Of a stretch of DNA of 64,000 nucleotides, positions 9,839 to 18,626 are shown piece after piece (the first letter of the stretch is position 1; each line of letters begins with the position of its first letter). Below the pieces are notes generated by a model. It worked only from the letters and a program-made list of their open reading frames with translations, did not search any database and was not told where the DNA came from. The stretch comes from Deltaproteobacteria bacterium (GTDB lineage Bacteria > Myxococcota_A > UBA9160 > UBA4427), in NCBI GenBank assembly GCA_029261855.1, contig JAJDAN010000039.1:62001-126000 (forward strand), written 5' to 3'. Position numbers and translations under genes: made by a program.

Positions 9839-10878
9839 AGCATCTCCTCTGCCACCAGCTCGAGTGCTTCGACCTGCGGGCTTCCAATGTTCATGGTGTG
9901 CACCCAGTTCTTCTTGCCGGCTTCCTTCCAGGCCTGAAGCCGGTCGCGGATGCGGTCCTTCGGTCCTACCAGGTGGCACGCGTCCACCAGCTCGTCGGGG
10001 ACGGCGGCCGCGGCCTCCATCTTCTTGCCGTCGAGGAACAGGTCCTGGATCTTCTTCGCGGCCTCTTCGTAGCCGAGCCGCTTGGCGAGGTCGTTGTAGA
10101 AGTTCTTGTCCCGGGCGCCCATGCCTCCGATGTAGAGCGACATGTGCCCCTTGACGGGCATGCGCGCCTTCTCGACGTCGTCGGAGATGATCACGGTCAC
10201 GCCCGGCACGACGGCGAAATTCGAGAGGCTCTTGCCGCCCCCCGCCTTTGCGAAGCCCTCTTCGAGGAAGGGCAGGTACGCGGTGTCGAAGTTGCCCGGG
10301 TCCATCATCATCGGGAAGACGCCATCCGCCACCTCCGCGGCACAGCGCAGCCCGTTCGGACTGATCGACGCCGTGTAGATGGGGATGTTCGGGTTGCCGT
10401 GCAGGATGCTCTTGAGGGGCTTGCCCAGCCCGGTGGTGCCGGGGCCGGAGATCGGAATCGTGTAGTGCTCGCCCTTGAACTCGAGCGGCGCCTCCCGGGC
10501 CCAGATCTGCCGGATGATCTGGATGTACTCGCGGGTGCGGGTGAGCGGCTTGCCATAGGGGACGCCGTACCAGCCCTCGACGACCTGCGGGCCCGACGGC
10601 CCGAGTCCCAGGATGAAGCGTCCGCCGGACAGGTGATCGAGGGTCATGGCCGTCATCGCTGCCATCGCGGGCTGACGCGCGGGCATCTGCATGATCGAGG
10701 TGCCGACCTTCATCTTCGTCGTATGTGCGAGCACCCACGTGGCGGTCGTCACCGCGTCGTTGCCGTAGGCCTCGGCGGTCCAGGCCGAATCGAAGCCGAG
10801 CGCTTCGGCGCGTCGCATCAAGTCGAGGTTGATCTGGGCTTTGGGACCGAATCCGATGGCGCCGACGCCGAGCTTCAT
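9835..10878 (-). CDS. LLM-class flavin-dependent (probably F420) oxidoreductase, Rv3520c-like
   Basis: A 347-residue luciferase-like monooxygenase barrel. It starts MKLGVGAIGFGPKAQIN, a strand followed by the cofactor loop, and has VGTSIMQMPARQP and GGRFILGLGPSGPQVVEGWYG, typical of the Rv3520c group. The ATG at 10878 was chosen because GGGAG lies upstream and it begins the first barrel strand; the frame's 35 upstream codons are unconserved in style. It is the first gene of a two-gene operon with the next LLM gene. It likely reduces or oxidises a hydrophobic alcohol, ketone or enoyl substrate. Confidence 0.86.
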   Translation of the reverse strand: MKLGVGAIGFGPKAQINLDLMRRAEALGFDSAWTAEAYGNDAVTTATWVLAHTTKMKVGTSIMQMPARQPAMAAMTAMTLDHLSGGRFILGLGPSGPQVVEGWYGVPYGKPLTRTREYIQIIRQIWAREAPLEFKGEHYTIPISGPGTTGLGKPLKSILHGNPNIPIYTASISPNGLRCAAEVADGVFPMMMDPGNFDTAYLPFLEEGFAKAGGGKSLSNFAVVPGVTVIISDDVEKARMPVKGHMSLYIGGMGARDKNFYNDLAKRLGYEEAAKKIQDLFLDGKKMEAAAAVPDELVDACHLVGPKDRIRDRLQAWKEAGKKNWVHTMNIGSPQVEALELVAEEML

Positions 10879-10947
10879 GGGGTTCTCCCGGTGGCAAGAG
10901 GGTTTGAGATCGAGGCGTGAGGGCCGCAGGCTGGAAGGCACTCGCGA

Positions 10948-10966
10948 ACGATCCAGATTCGATCGT
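10948..10966. promoter_or_regulatory. Inverted repeat in the LLM operon / thpR divergent spacer
   Basis: ACGATC (10948-10953) and GATCGT (10961-10966) form perfect 6-bp arms around a 7-base centre. It lies 70 bases upstream of the LLM operon and 35 upstream of thpR, a plausible repressor site. No regulator is encoded next to it. Confidence 0.3.
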
Positions 10967-11000
10967 GGCAGCCCCGGTGTCAATAGCGCAGGCTGCGGGC

Positions 11001-11564
11001 GTGGACCCGGTTCGCTGTTTCATCGCGCTGGCCTTGCCCGCCGACGTCGAGGCGGTGCTCGCGCGTGCGCGGGAAACCCTCATGAGCGAGCCCTGGGCCG
11101 ACCTCGTCCGCTGGGTGCCGGACGAGAATCTCCACGTGACCTTGCACTTCCTGGGAGAGCTTCCGGTCGAACGGCTGGCGGGGGTCGCGCCATTGCTGCG
11201 AGAAACCGCGCAGGACCTGTCGCCGCCCGCGTGTTCGCTCGACCGCGTGACCGCCTTTCCGTCCCCGACACGCGCGCGCGTCGTCGTGACCGAGCTGCGC
11301 GAGACGGACCCAGCCCACCCGCTGCAACACGGGGTCGCGCGCCTCGGCGACGCACTGGCGGCTCTCGGGATCCCCGGCGAACGACGCCGCTTCCGGCCAC
11401 ACGTGACCCTCGGCCGGGTGCGGCGCCCCCCCCTGCGCGGCGCCCGCGTGGAGCTGGCGCTCACGGAGACGCGTTTCACGTTTCGCGAGCTCGTCTTGCT
11501 TCGCAGCGAGCTGCGGCCGGACGGTGCGCGCTACACCGCCCTCGAAACGGTGCGGCTTGACTGA
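11001..11564 (+). CDS. thpR: RNA 2',3'-cyclic phosphodiesterase (2H phosphoesterase, LigT/ThpR)
   Basis: A 187-residue 2H phosphoesterase that opens 2',3'-cyclic phosphates at RNA ends. Both HxTx motifs are intact: HVTL at 45-48 (HVTLHFLG) and HVTL at 134-137 (HVTLGRV). The start MDPVRCFIALALP is the family's first strand, so the GTG at 11001 is preferred over an in-frame codon 28 residues earlier. Its length matches the family. It is divergent from the LLM operon with no functional link evident. Confidence 0.9.
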   Translation: MDPVRCFIALALPADVEAVLARARETLMSEPWADLVRWVPDENLHVTLHFLGELPVERLAGVAPLLRETAQDLSPPACSLDRVTAFPSPTRARVVVTELRETDPAHPLQHGVARLGDALAALGIPGERRRFRPHVTLGRVRRPPLRGARVELALTETRFTFRELVLLRSELRPDGARYTALETVRLD

Positions 11565-11633
11565 TCTGCGTTCACGCCGAAAGCTGGGTGCTCCCCAGCC
11601 GAACGCCTCTTGGAAGCGAAGGATGACTGAACG

Positions 11634-12767
11634 ATGCCCCTCCAGACCGAATCGCGAAAGGCGCTGCACGAGCTGATCGACCTGCTCGGCGAGGTCGACG
11701 AACGCTGGGCAAGCGCCGAGTGGAACCTGCAGAGTGAGGCGGACATCGCCCTCGCCCATCGCGCGGCCCTGCACATCCTCGAAGGCGGGCTCGCGAGCAT
11801 GTTCGAATGCGACCCGGCGCATCCGCAGTTCCGTCGCATCGTCAGCCCGTGGCGCAAGTTCACGGGCGACAACCCCGATGCCATCTACTGGGACGCACCG
11901 ATCTCGCACGAGCACGCGTACGTGGTGCGCGGAAGCGTGGACGACGCGGTCTACGTCTCGTTCACCATCGAGATGGGCACCGCCGACGGCTCGATGGCGC
12001 GAGCGACCGGCGGCGTGATCAACGACGTCGACTTCGACGTCGATGACACGGGTCGCTTCGAGATCCACTTTGGAGGCGAACGCCGCGAGCGCAACTGGCT
12101 GCCCCTCGAGCCGGGCGCCTCGCGCATCACGACCCGCCACTACTACGAGGGCGGCATCTACGCAGACGGGGGCGCCGCGGCCGCCGACCCCGGTCGCAAT
12201 CCGGCGCTCCAGATCGCGAGAGTCGGCGCAGCCGACCCGGCGCCCACCGCCACGGACGCGTCCGTTGCCGCCGGCATCCGGCGGGTCATCGGGTTCATGC
12301 GCAGTCGCACCCTCGACCAGCCGCCCATGGCGAGCAACCCGGACTTGCCGCCCTTCGTCAGTCTGGTGCCAAACCAGTTCCCGAAGCCTGTCACACCCGG
12401 TGACTTCGGCCTTGCCGCCTTCGACGCCGCCTACTCGATGGCGCCCTTCGTGATCGGTCCGGACCAGGCGCTGGTGGTGCGTGGCCGCTGGCCCGAATGC
12501 CGCTGCGCGAATGTCGTGCTGTGGAACCGCCACCAGCAGACCTACGACTACACGACACGTCAGGTGTCGCTGAACCGCGCCCAGACGAAGCTCGAAACCG
12601 ACGGCAGCTTCCGCATCGTGCTCGCACCGCGCGATCCGGGCGTTCCCAACTGGATCGACACCGAGGGCTGGCCCTTCGGCATCGTCTTCTGGCGCTTCAT
12701 GCTGCCCGACGGCGAGGTCGAAACGCCGGTCGCGACCCTCGTCGGACTGGACGAGGTCAGCGGCTGA
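11634..12767 (+). CDS. DUF1214-like protein
   Basis: A 377-residue soluble protein without a signal peptide. Residues about 130-180 (VDDTGRFEIHFGG, then RNWLPLEPGASRITTRHYYEGG) and a similar C-terminal stretch (DGSFRIVLAPRDPGVPNW, then FGIVFWRFMLP) recall the DUF1214 pattern of a D-G strand, an N-W turn and an R-Y strand. The two copies suggest an internal duplication. No catalytic residues can be named. ATG at 11634 is 69 bases after thpR. I recall DUF1214 proteins in lipid- and steroid-degrading actinobacteria, but the role is unknown. Confidence 0.5.
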   Translation: MPLQTESRKALHELIDLLGEVDERWASAEWNLQSEADIALAHRAALHILEGGLASMFECDPAHPQFRRIVSPWRKFTGDNPDAIYWDAPISHEHAYVVRGSVDDAVYVSFTIEMGTADGSMARATGGVINDVDFDVDDTGRFEIHFGGERRERNWLPLEPGASRITTRHYYEGGIYADGGAAAADPGRNPALQIARVGAADPAPTATDASVAAGIRRVIGFMRSRTLDQPPMASNPDLPPFVSLVPNQFPKPVTPGDFGLAAFDAAYSMAPFVIGPDQALVVRGRWPECRCANVVLWNRHQQTYDYTTRQVSLNRAQTKLETDGSFRIVLAPRDPGVPNWIDTEGWPFGIVFWRFMLPDGEVETPVATLVGLDEVSG

Positions 12768-12788
12768 CGCGGGCTCGAACGCGGGCCC

Positions 12789-14156
12789 TCAAAAGTCGAG
12801 ACCGAAGCCCACGAGCAGACGGAAGTCGTCCCGCTTCGCCTGTTTGCCGTCATCGTCCTCGGCCGGGTCCTGGATCCGGTCCCAGACGAAGGTCACGTCG
12901 AGGTCCAGCGGCCCCCAGATGTCGAGGGACAGCAACGACTCGGCGTGATGGCTGGTGGACCCGTAGTCCGTCGCGACCAGCTGCAGCCGGTACGAGTTGT
13001 CGAAGTCGGTACCCCCCGGCAGCTCGGTATCGAGGCTCGCCGTGTACACCACAGCGAAGTCGTGACGGGTGCGATTCTCTTCGACGCTCCGCTCGAAGTG
13101 CGTGAACTGGTAGGCGCCGCCCAGGGACATTTCGAGGTCGACCCACTCGGTGCGCACGAACTCGTAGCCCAGCGCCGAACCGGGGGTCACGCGCGCATCG
13201 ATGCGCTGGAACTCGTCCGAGTAGTAGTCGACGAACGGGATCTTCCAGAAGAGCCGCCGCGTGAGGAACACATCGAAGGCCGAGGTGACCCGGTGGTTGT
13301 TGACCGTGCGCTTCCTGTTGACGTTCGCATAGGCGCCGCGATACGACGTCACGAAGCGGGTGATGGCCGTCTCCCGCCGCAACTCGCCTGTGCCTTCGAT
13401 CTCCGTCTGACGCGTGTTGCCCCTTCGGAAGGTCATTCCGGCACCCAGCTTCCCGCTCCACCAGTCGAGCTCGCTTCCGCTTCCCTGGGCGACGCTCTCG
13501 AGCTCGCTGCGCTTGAACTCGAGCACCTGGTCACCGGTGCGGATCCGAAGGACGTCGCCGCGAAGCTCTGCGGTGCCGAAGATCACTCGTCCCTGCACCC
13601 GGAACGAGTGTGGCCTGGGCAGGTAGAACGACACGACCTTCTTCCATTCGAGGTCGATCTCGTCGAACTCGTCGCTGTCGAACGCGACGCGGTAGTCGCG
13701 CAGGGTCTGGAACTCGCCCTTCAGCCACTCACCGGATCGGACCTGCATCCAGTCGAATTCCTTGGCGCTCGGCAGCGGGGGCACCCACTGCCCCGGCTCG
13801 GCGGCTTCCGGCGTGGGACTCGAAGCGGCCTCCTCGTGGGCCGGATCCGCTTCGGCAACCGCCGCCTCTTCGACCACGGGCTGCTCGACGAGGGGCTGCA
13901 GCTGAGGGGGGACGGGGACCTCGGCGTCGACGATGTCCTCGACGGCCTCTTCGTCCGTGTCGTCCGCCGCGTCGTCTGCGCTCTCGTCCGCCTCGTCGAC
14001 GACTTCCGCGACTTCTACGACATCGGCGACTTCGGCGGTGCCCGACTCGTCCGCCGCGTCGGCGACACCCGACGCGAGTGCCAGCACGACGATCGCCAGC
14101 AAGGAAACCGACACCCCGCCCCCAGGCACAGCGGTGCTACTTCTCCGAACCCTCAC
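12789..14156 (-). CDS. DUF481 outer-membrane protein with acidic N-terminal linker
   Basis: A 455-residue secreted protein. A basic start and the hydrophobic run SLLAIVVLALASG, cleaved near VADA/AD, form a signal peptide. Residues about 35-105 are Glu/Asp/Ala/Val-rich low complexity. Next comes a small domain (WMQVRSGEWLKGEF, then VLEFKRSEL) typical of DUF481 N-termini. The last 200 residues alternate strands (MTFRRGNTRQTEIEG, VDLEMSLGGAYQF) and end in GFGLDF with a terminal Phe, as in BamA-inserted barrels. The GTG start was chosen because GAGAGGGGG lies upstream. Function unknown. Confidence 0.82.
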   Translation of the reverse strand: MRVRRSSTAVPGGGVSVSLLAIVVLALASGVADAADESGTAEVADVVEVAEVVDEADESADDAADDTDEEAVEDIVDAEVPVPPQLQPLVEQPVVEEAAVAEADPAHEEAASSPTPEAAEPGQWVPPLPSAKEFDWMQVRSGEWLKGEFQTLRDYRVAFDSDEFDEIDLEWKKVVSFYLPRPHSFRVQGRVIFGTAELRGDVLRIRTGDQVLEFKRSELESVAQGSGSELDWWSGKLGAGMTFRRGNTRQTEIEGTGELRRETAITRFVTSYRGAYANVNRKRTVNNHRVTSAFDVFLTRRLFWKIPFVDYYSDEFQRIDARVTPGSALGYEFVRTEWVDLEMSLGGAYQFTHFERSVEENRTRHDFAVVYTASLDTELPGGTDFDNSYRLQLVATDYGSTSHHAESLLSLDIWGPLDLDVTFVWDRIQDPAEDDDGKQAKRDDFRLLVGFGLDF

Positions 14157-14215
14157 CCACCCCCCTCTCGCGGCCCGAGTCTATCGGCAACGAGCGGAAC
14201 GGGCACTCGCAGGGT

Positions 14216-16033
14216 TCAACGAGTGCGGCGACGGATCCACGCGACGGTCAGCATCGCGGCGACGGTCAGCCCGAAGGCGCCAGGCTCCGGCACGAACACA
14301 GCTCCAGACAGGACGATCACGTTGCCGACGTCGATGGTGTCGGGCAGCACGACGCCGTCCCCCACCATCTCATTGCTGATCAGATCCAATCGGTCGTCAC
14401 CGTCGATGTAGCCCGTGGCGGCGCTGTAACCCAGGGTGTCCCCGGTGTTGCCCGAGACGGTCCCCTTGACGCCCCACACCTCGCTGACCTTGACCATCTC
14501 CGGCGGCGGCGGCGCCAGCAGATCGACGTACGCGGGCCACACCCCCACCTGGCCGTGCAGCACGTGGTAGCCACCGGCGCTGCTCCGGACGGGATCCGCC
14601 TGGGGATCGAAGTGCGGCGACGCGATCGCGAGATCGTCGATGCCATCGCCGTCGAAGTCCCCCGCTGCGGCGGTATCCGCCGCCAGGTCGCCACTGCGCG
14701 CGCCCTGGATCAGCGAAACGACCAGACCCTGGGGCGGGTTCCCCATGTCGAAGTCGAGGCCGGCGAGTCCCGCCGCGTCGTAGAACACGTAGCCGTAGCC
14801 CGAGAACGAGCGGTTGTGGATCGGGCTCTGGTCACCCACGATGTCGCCCACGAACAGATCGGGATCGCCGTCGGCATCGAAGTCGAAGCCCGCCAGGATC
14901 TCCTCGCCGAAATTGGCTGCGCTGGCATTGCCGTCGATACGAGTCGTAGTGCCAGGCGCGTCGTCGATGCGGAACGCGTAGCCGTCCGCCCAGGGATCCC
15001 CCGTGAAGTTGTCGTCCCACACGATGTACAGCGTGCCGTCCGACGTCTCGCCGCCGCTGCCGTGCACCGGCGAGCATCCGCCACCGGCCGGAGCGAGACT
15101 CGCGCCGGCGCGATTCAGGGTCGCCGCCACCAACACCTCGGCGGCGCCGTCGCCGTCGAGATCGCCTATCTGCACGGTGGCGCCAAAGTGCGACTCGTCT
15201 CCGGCGGCCATTCGGGGACGGATGCGCGCGAGGTCGCCCGCCAGGGTCGTCGTCCCGAAGTTCGCGAGGTCGACGGTTCCGGCCGTGAGCAGGTGTGCGC
15301 CGCCGCGCACCACGTAGGCGGCGCCGCGATGGGAGCTGCCTTCGGTATCGGCACCGACGACGATGTCGGCAACGTCGTCCCCGGTCACGTCCCCCGTCCG
15401 GACCCAGATCCCCAGGCGATCGCAATCCGCCGCGCCCACCAGGGTCACCAGCGTGATGCCCACGGGCGGCGCGCCGAGGTCGAGAGGCTCTCCCGTCGCC
15501 GCATGGTCCGCCAGCGCCGAGCCCCCGACCACGATCGTCAGGGCGCCGGCTCCGACCCGCGAGCCGGGGTCGAAGTTCTGCCTGGCGACGAGCAGGTCGC
15601 CGACCCCGTCTCCCGTGACGTCGTCCATCCAGATCTCGCTGCCCGCGTACTCGGTGATGCCGACGCCGGCGATCACCAGGATGCGCGCGTCCGACACAGC
15701 GGTGTCCAATACCCCCGTGGTCGTGCCATCGCCGAAGATCAGATAGACCTCGCCGGCATTCGTGCGGCCGAACGGGTCGGCGGTGAAGGCCGCGAACGCG
15801 AAGTCCGTGAAGCCGTCCTCGTCCATGTCGTGGCCACCCGCGACAGGGACGCCGAAGTCTCCGGTGCCCGTGGATCCGTAGGTGCGATGCAGGCTGCCGC
15901 CGGGGCCCGTCGGAAGCGCCGCGATGTCGATCACCTGACTGACCTGGCCCGAGGCCGAGCCCGCCACGACGAGCGAAACGGCCAGAGCAAGAGCGATCGA
16001 GTCGAGAGCAGAAATGAGCAGTCGGAGGCGCAT
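14216..16033 (-). CDS. FG-GAP repeat surface protein with PEP-CTERM sorting signal
   Basis: A 605-residue exported protein. Signal peptide at about 1-29 (MRLRLLISALDSIALAL, cleaved near SASG). The body has repeated FG-GAP/integrin-alpha-like calcium loops (DMDEDGFTDF, DVTGDGVGDL, DLDGDGAAEV, DFDADGDPDL, DFDGDGIDDL), a beta-propeller of about six or seven blades. The tail is a PEP-CTERM signal: VPEPGAFG, a hydrophobic helix, then IRRRTR. An exosortase-type enzyme encoded elsewhere should process it. It is probably an extracellular, Ca2+-binding surface or matrix protein. Confidence 0.9.
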   Translation of the reverse strand: MRLRLLISALDSIALALAVSLVVAGSASGQVSQVIDIAALPTGPGGSLHRTYGSTGTGDFGVPVAGGHDMDEDGFTDFAFAAFTADPFGRTNAGEVYLIFGDGTTTGVLDTAVSDARILVIAGVGITEYAGSEIWMDDVTGDGVGDLLVARQNFDPGSRVGAGALTIVVGGSALADHAATGEPLDLGAPPVGITLVTLVGAADCDRLGIWVRTGDVTGDDVADIVVGADTEGSSHRGAAYVVRGGAHLLTAGTVDLANFGTTTLAGDLARIRPRMAAGDESHFGATVQIGDLDGDGAAEVLVAATLNRAGASLAPAGGGCSPVHGSGGETSDGTLYIVWDDNFTGDPWADGYAFRIDDAPGTTTRIDGNASAANFGEEILAGFDFDADGDPDLFVGDIVGDQSPIHNRSFSGYGYVFYDAAGLAGLDFDMGNPPQGLVVSLIQGARSGDLAADTAAAGDFDGDGIDDLAIASPHFDPQADPVRSSAGGYHVLHGQVGVWPAYVDLLAPPPPEMVKVSEVWGVKGTVSGNTGDTLGYSAATGYIDGDDRLDLISNEMVGDGVVLPDTIDVGNVIVLSGAVFVPEPGAFGLTVAAMLTVAWIRRRTR

Positions 16034-16102
16034 ACCGTGGCCGAGGAGCGTAGCAGCAAGATCTCCGGCGACGGTCTCGGAGTCGAGTGACCGGGCAACC
16101 CA

Positions 16103-16121
16103 TCCTGGCGTAATGTCAGGA
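16103..16121. promoter_or_regulatory. Inverted repeat over a possible promoter upstream of the SDR gene
   Basis: TCCTG (16103-16107) and CAGGA (16117-16121) flank nine bases. The centre contains TAATGT (16111-16116), a possible -10, with GTGACC (16087-16092) 18 bases upstream as a weak -35. It lies 18 bases before the SDR start. Speculative. Confidence 0.25.
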
Positions 16122-16138
16122 CCCGCCCCGGAGGCCGC

Positions 16139-16837
16139 ATGCCCGAAGAAGTCTGCTTGATCACCGGCGTCGGTCCGGGAACGGGCGCCGCCCTGACTCG
16201 CCGCTTCGCCGCGGGTTACCGGGTCGCCATGCTGGCGCGCAACGAAGACCGACTTCGACAGCTCGATGACGAGATCGACAACGCCACCGCCTTCCCCTGC
16301 GACGTCAGTGATGCAGCGGCCTTGCGGTCGACATTCGCGAAGATCGAGCACGAGCTGGGCGCTCCCCGCGTGGTGCTGCACAACGCCGTGGGTGGCGCCT
16401 TCGGCGACGCACTCTCGATCGCGCCCGAGGTGCTCGTACGCAACTTCCACATCAACACCATGGCGTTGCTGCACCTCGCGCAGCTCGCCGCGCCGGCCAT
16501 GCTGGAAGCGGGCCGCGGCGCCATCCTGTGCACCGGGAACACCTCGGCCTACAGGGGCAAGGCCGCGTTCGCGGGCTTCGCACCCACCAAGGCCGCGCAG
16601 CGCATCCTGGCGGAGTCCATGGCGCGCAGCCTCGGTCCGAAGGGCATCCACGTCGCCTACGTGGCGGTCGACGCCGTCATCGACGTGCCCTGGACCCGCA
16701 AGGCGCAGCCCGACAAGCCGGACGCATACTTCTGCAAGCCCGACGACATTGCGGGCGAGTGCTGGCACATCGTCCACCAGCCCCGATCGGCCTGGACCTT
16801 CGACACGGTGATCCGACCCGACGCCGAGACGTGGTAG
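16139..16837 (+). CDS. Short-chain dehydrogenase-like protein lacking the catalytic Tyr
   Basis: A 232-residue Rossmann protein. The cofactor loop is TGVGPGTGAAL (TGxxxGxG), followed by LARNEDRL, a basic patch suiting NADP, and HNAVGG in place of NNAG. Ser136 is kept, but the YxxxK motif reads F147-APT-K151, so the proton-donating Tyr is Phe. It may belong to a subfamily with altered chemistry or a non-enzymatic role. ATG at 16139 with GGAGG upstream. A GST gene follows 44 bases later on the same strand, suggesting a joint role in detoxification or aromatic metabolism. Confidence 0.8.
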   Translation: MPEEVCLITGVGPGTGAALTRRFAAGYRVAMLARNEDRLRQLDDEIDNATAFPCDVSDAAALRSTFAKIEHELGAPRVVLHNAVGGAFGDALSIAPEVLVRNFHINTMALLHLAQLAAPAMLEAGRGAILCTGNTSAYRGKAAFAGFAPTKAAQRILAESMARSLGPKGIHVAYVAVDAVIDVPWTRKAQPDKPDAYFCKPDDIAGECWHIVHQPRSAWTFDTVIRPDAETW

Positions 16838-16881
16838 CGCCCGAGGACGAAGAACGGCGAACGGAAAACGGAGAACGACAC

Positions 16882-17616
16882 ATGATCGACCTGCACTACT
16901 GGCCGACCCCGAACGGCAAGAAAGTCACCATCCTGCTCGAGGAATGCGGACTGCCCTACCAGATCGTGCCGTGCAGCATCGGGCAGGGGGACCAGTTCAA
17001 GGACAGCTTCCTCGGCATCTCGCCCAACAACCGCATGCCGGCGATGGTCGACCACGAGCCGGCGGACGGCGGCGAGCCCATCGCACTGTTCGAGTCGGGC
17101 GCCATCATGATCTACATCGCCGAGAAGGCCGGGCAGTTCTACCCCCAGGACCTGCGCGCGCGCCACGAGATCAACCAGTGGCTGATCTGGCAGATGGCCA
17201 ACCAGGGACCGAAGACCGGCGAATGCGGGCACTTCCGCCGCCTCGGCGACAGCCAGGGCGACCAGTCCTACGCGGTCCGCCGCTTCACCGACGAGGTCAA
17301 CCGGCTATTCGGCGTCATGAACAACCGGCTCTACGATCGCCGCTATCTGGCCGGCGACGAGTACTCGATCGCCGACATGATCTCGTACCCGTGGACCCCG
17401 CGGTACGAGGCCTACGGACAGGACATCGAAGAGTTCCCGTACTTCAGGCGATGGTTCGACGAGCTTTCCGCGCGGCCGGCCGTGAAGCGCGGCATGGAAG
17501 TCGGCTCGGACATGACCGTCGACACGGCGAACATGACCCCGCAGGAGATCGAGCGCCTGCGGAGCATGCTCTACAACCAGCGCGCGCGACCCGCACCGGC
17601 GGGCGGCTTGCTCTAG
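16882..17616 (+). CDS. Glutathione S-transferase, nu-class-like (YfcG/YghU type)
   Basis: A 244-residue GST. The start MIDLHYWPTPNGKKVTILLEE is characteristic of the YfcG/YghU group, where the Thr/Pro-Asn segment contacts glutathione. SPNNRMPAMVD supplies the cis-Pro loop and ALFESGAIMIYIAEK the Glu-Ser glutathione site. The C-terminal helical domain includes YSIADMISYPW. Such proteins act as disulfide-bond reductases or peroxidases. It follows the SDR gene and overlaps the convergent LysR gene's stop by four bases. Confidence 0.9.
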   Translation: MIDLHYWPTPNGKKVTILLEECGLPYQIVPCSIGQGDQFKDSFLGISPNNRMPAMVDHEPADGGEPIALFESGAIMIYIAEKAGQFYPQDLRARHEINQWLIWQMANQGPKTGECGHFRRLGDSQGDQSYAVRRFTDEVNRLFGVMNNRLYDRRYLAGDEYSIADMISYPWTPRYEAYGQDIEEFPYFRRWFDELSARPAVKRGMEVGSDMTVDTANMTPQEIERLRSMLYNQRARPAPAGGLL

Positions 17617-18536
17617 CGCCGGAACGGCAGATCGCGGTCCCAGTCCGGTTCGGGGCCGAGGTCCTCCACCAGCCAATCGATCATGGCGCGAACCTTCGGC
17701 GACAGGTGGCGACTCGCGGGGTAGACCGCGTAGGCGTCGACCTGGGCGTCGAGATGGTCGACCAGCAGCGACACCAGGCGACCGGCCCGGATGTCGTCGC
17801 CCACCAGGAACGAAGGCAGATAGACGATGCCGAGACCCGCGAGTGCCGCCTGGCGCAGGGCATCGCCGTTGTCGGCATTCACCGGTCCCCGGGTCTTGAT
17901 GCGGACCCCGCCCACGAAGTCCCAGGTCTCCGGCGGCGCGGAGTAACCGAGACACGCGTGCGCCTCGAGATCTTGCGGCTGCAACGGCGTGCCCTGGGCG
18001 TCGAGATACGCCGGTGAGGCACAGACCTGCACCCGGATCGGGGCCAGACGCCGAACCACATAGCTCTGCTCGCTGGGCTGTCCGATGCGGACCGACAGAT
18101 CGAACTTTTCTCGCACCAGATCGATCCGGCGATCCGTCAGGTCGAGGTCGACGTGCACGTCGGGATAGCGCGCCACGAAGCGACCGATGCGCGGCGCGAT
18201 CTGCAGATGGCCGAACGACATGGGCACGGCCATCCGGATGGCGCCCCGGGGATCGGCCTGCAGCTGGCCGACCGAGCGCTCGGCGATCTCGGCCTCCTCC
18301 ACCACGCGGCGGCAGCCTTCGAGGAACAGCTCCCCCACTTCGGTGAGGCTCATCCGCCGGGTGGTACGCCGCAGCAGCTGCGATCCCAGCTGCTGCTCGA
18401 GGGCGGCGATCTCGCGGCTTACGGACGCCTTCGAGACGCCGAGCTTGCGCGCGGCCGCGCTGAAGCCGCCCGCCTCGACGACCTCCGCAAAGACCAGCAT
18501 CCCGGACACGTTCTTGAGTCGATCAGTGTTCCCCAT
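17613..18536 (-). CDS. LysR-type transcriptional regulator
   Basis: A 307-residue LTTR. The winged helix-turn-helix lies in about 12-60 (FAEVVEAGGFSAAARKLGVSKASVSREIAALE, in two conserved halves), followed by the linker helix and a periplasmic-binding-like effector domain. RRTTRRMSLTEVG is typical of the CrgA/AaeR-like branch. It is divergent from a small lipoprotein gene with a candidate operator between them; its 3' end overlaps the nu-like GST gene by four bases. Target genes are not proven. Confidence 0.93.
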   Translation of the reverse strand: MGNTDRLKNVSGMLVFAEVVEAGGFSAAARKLGVSKASVSREIAALEQQLGSQLLRRTTRRMSLTEVGELFLEGCRRVVEEAEIAERSVGQLQADPRGAIRMAVPMSFGHLQIAPRIGRFVARYPDVHVDLDLTDRRIDLVREKFDLSVRIGQPSEQSYVVRRLAPIRVQVCASPAYLDAQGTPLQPQDLEAHACLGYSAPPETWDFVGGVRIKTRGPVNADNGDALRQAALAGLGIVYLPSFLVGDDIRAGRLVSLLVDHLDAQVDAYAVYPASRHLSPKVRAMIDWLVEDLGPEPDWDRDLPFRR

Positions 18537-18550
18537 GCGAAACGATGATT

Positions 18551-18569
18551 AACAGAATCCAGAACTGTT
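18551..18569. promoter_or_regulatory. Candidate LysR-type operator
   Basis: AACAG (18551-18555) and CTGTT (18565-18569) form perfect 5-bp arms around nine bases, the dyad shape of LTTR sites. It sits 14 bases upstream of the LysR start codon and 57 upstream of the divergent lipoprotein gene, in an A/T-rich patch. Confidence 0.35.
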
Positions 18570-18626
18570 TCCACTCATCCAAGACGGGAATCTCAGGAAA
18601 TCACGCGCCCCGCCCAGGAGACACCC

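Noticed and set aside
14216-16777. An 853-codon frame extending the FG-GAP gene upstream to 16777
   Set aside because: The signal peptide beginning at 16033 marks the true start; the upstream part is the shadow of the SDR gene on the other strand.
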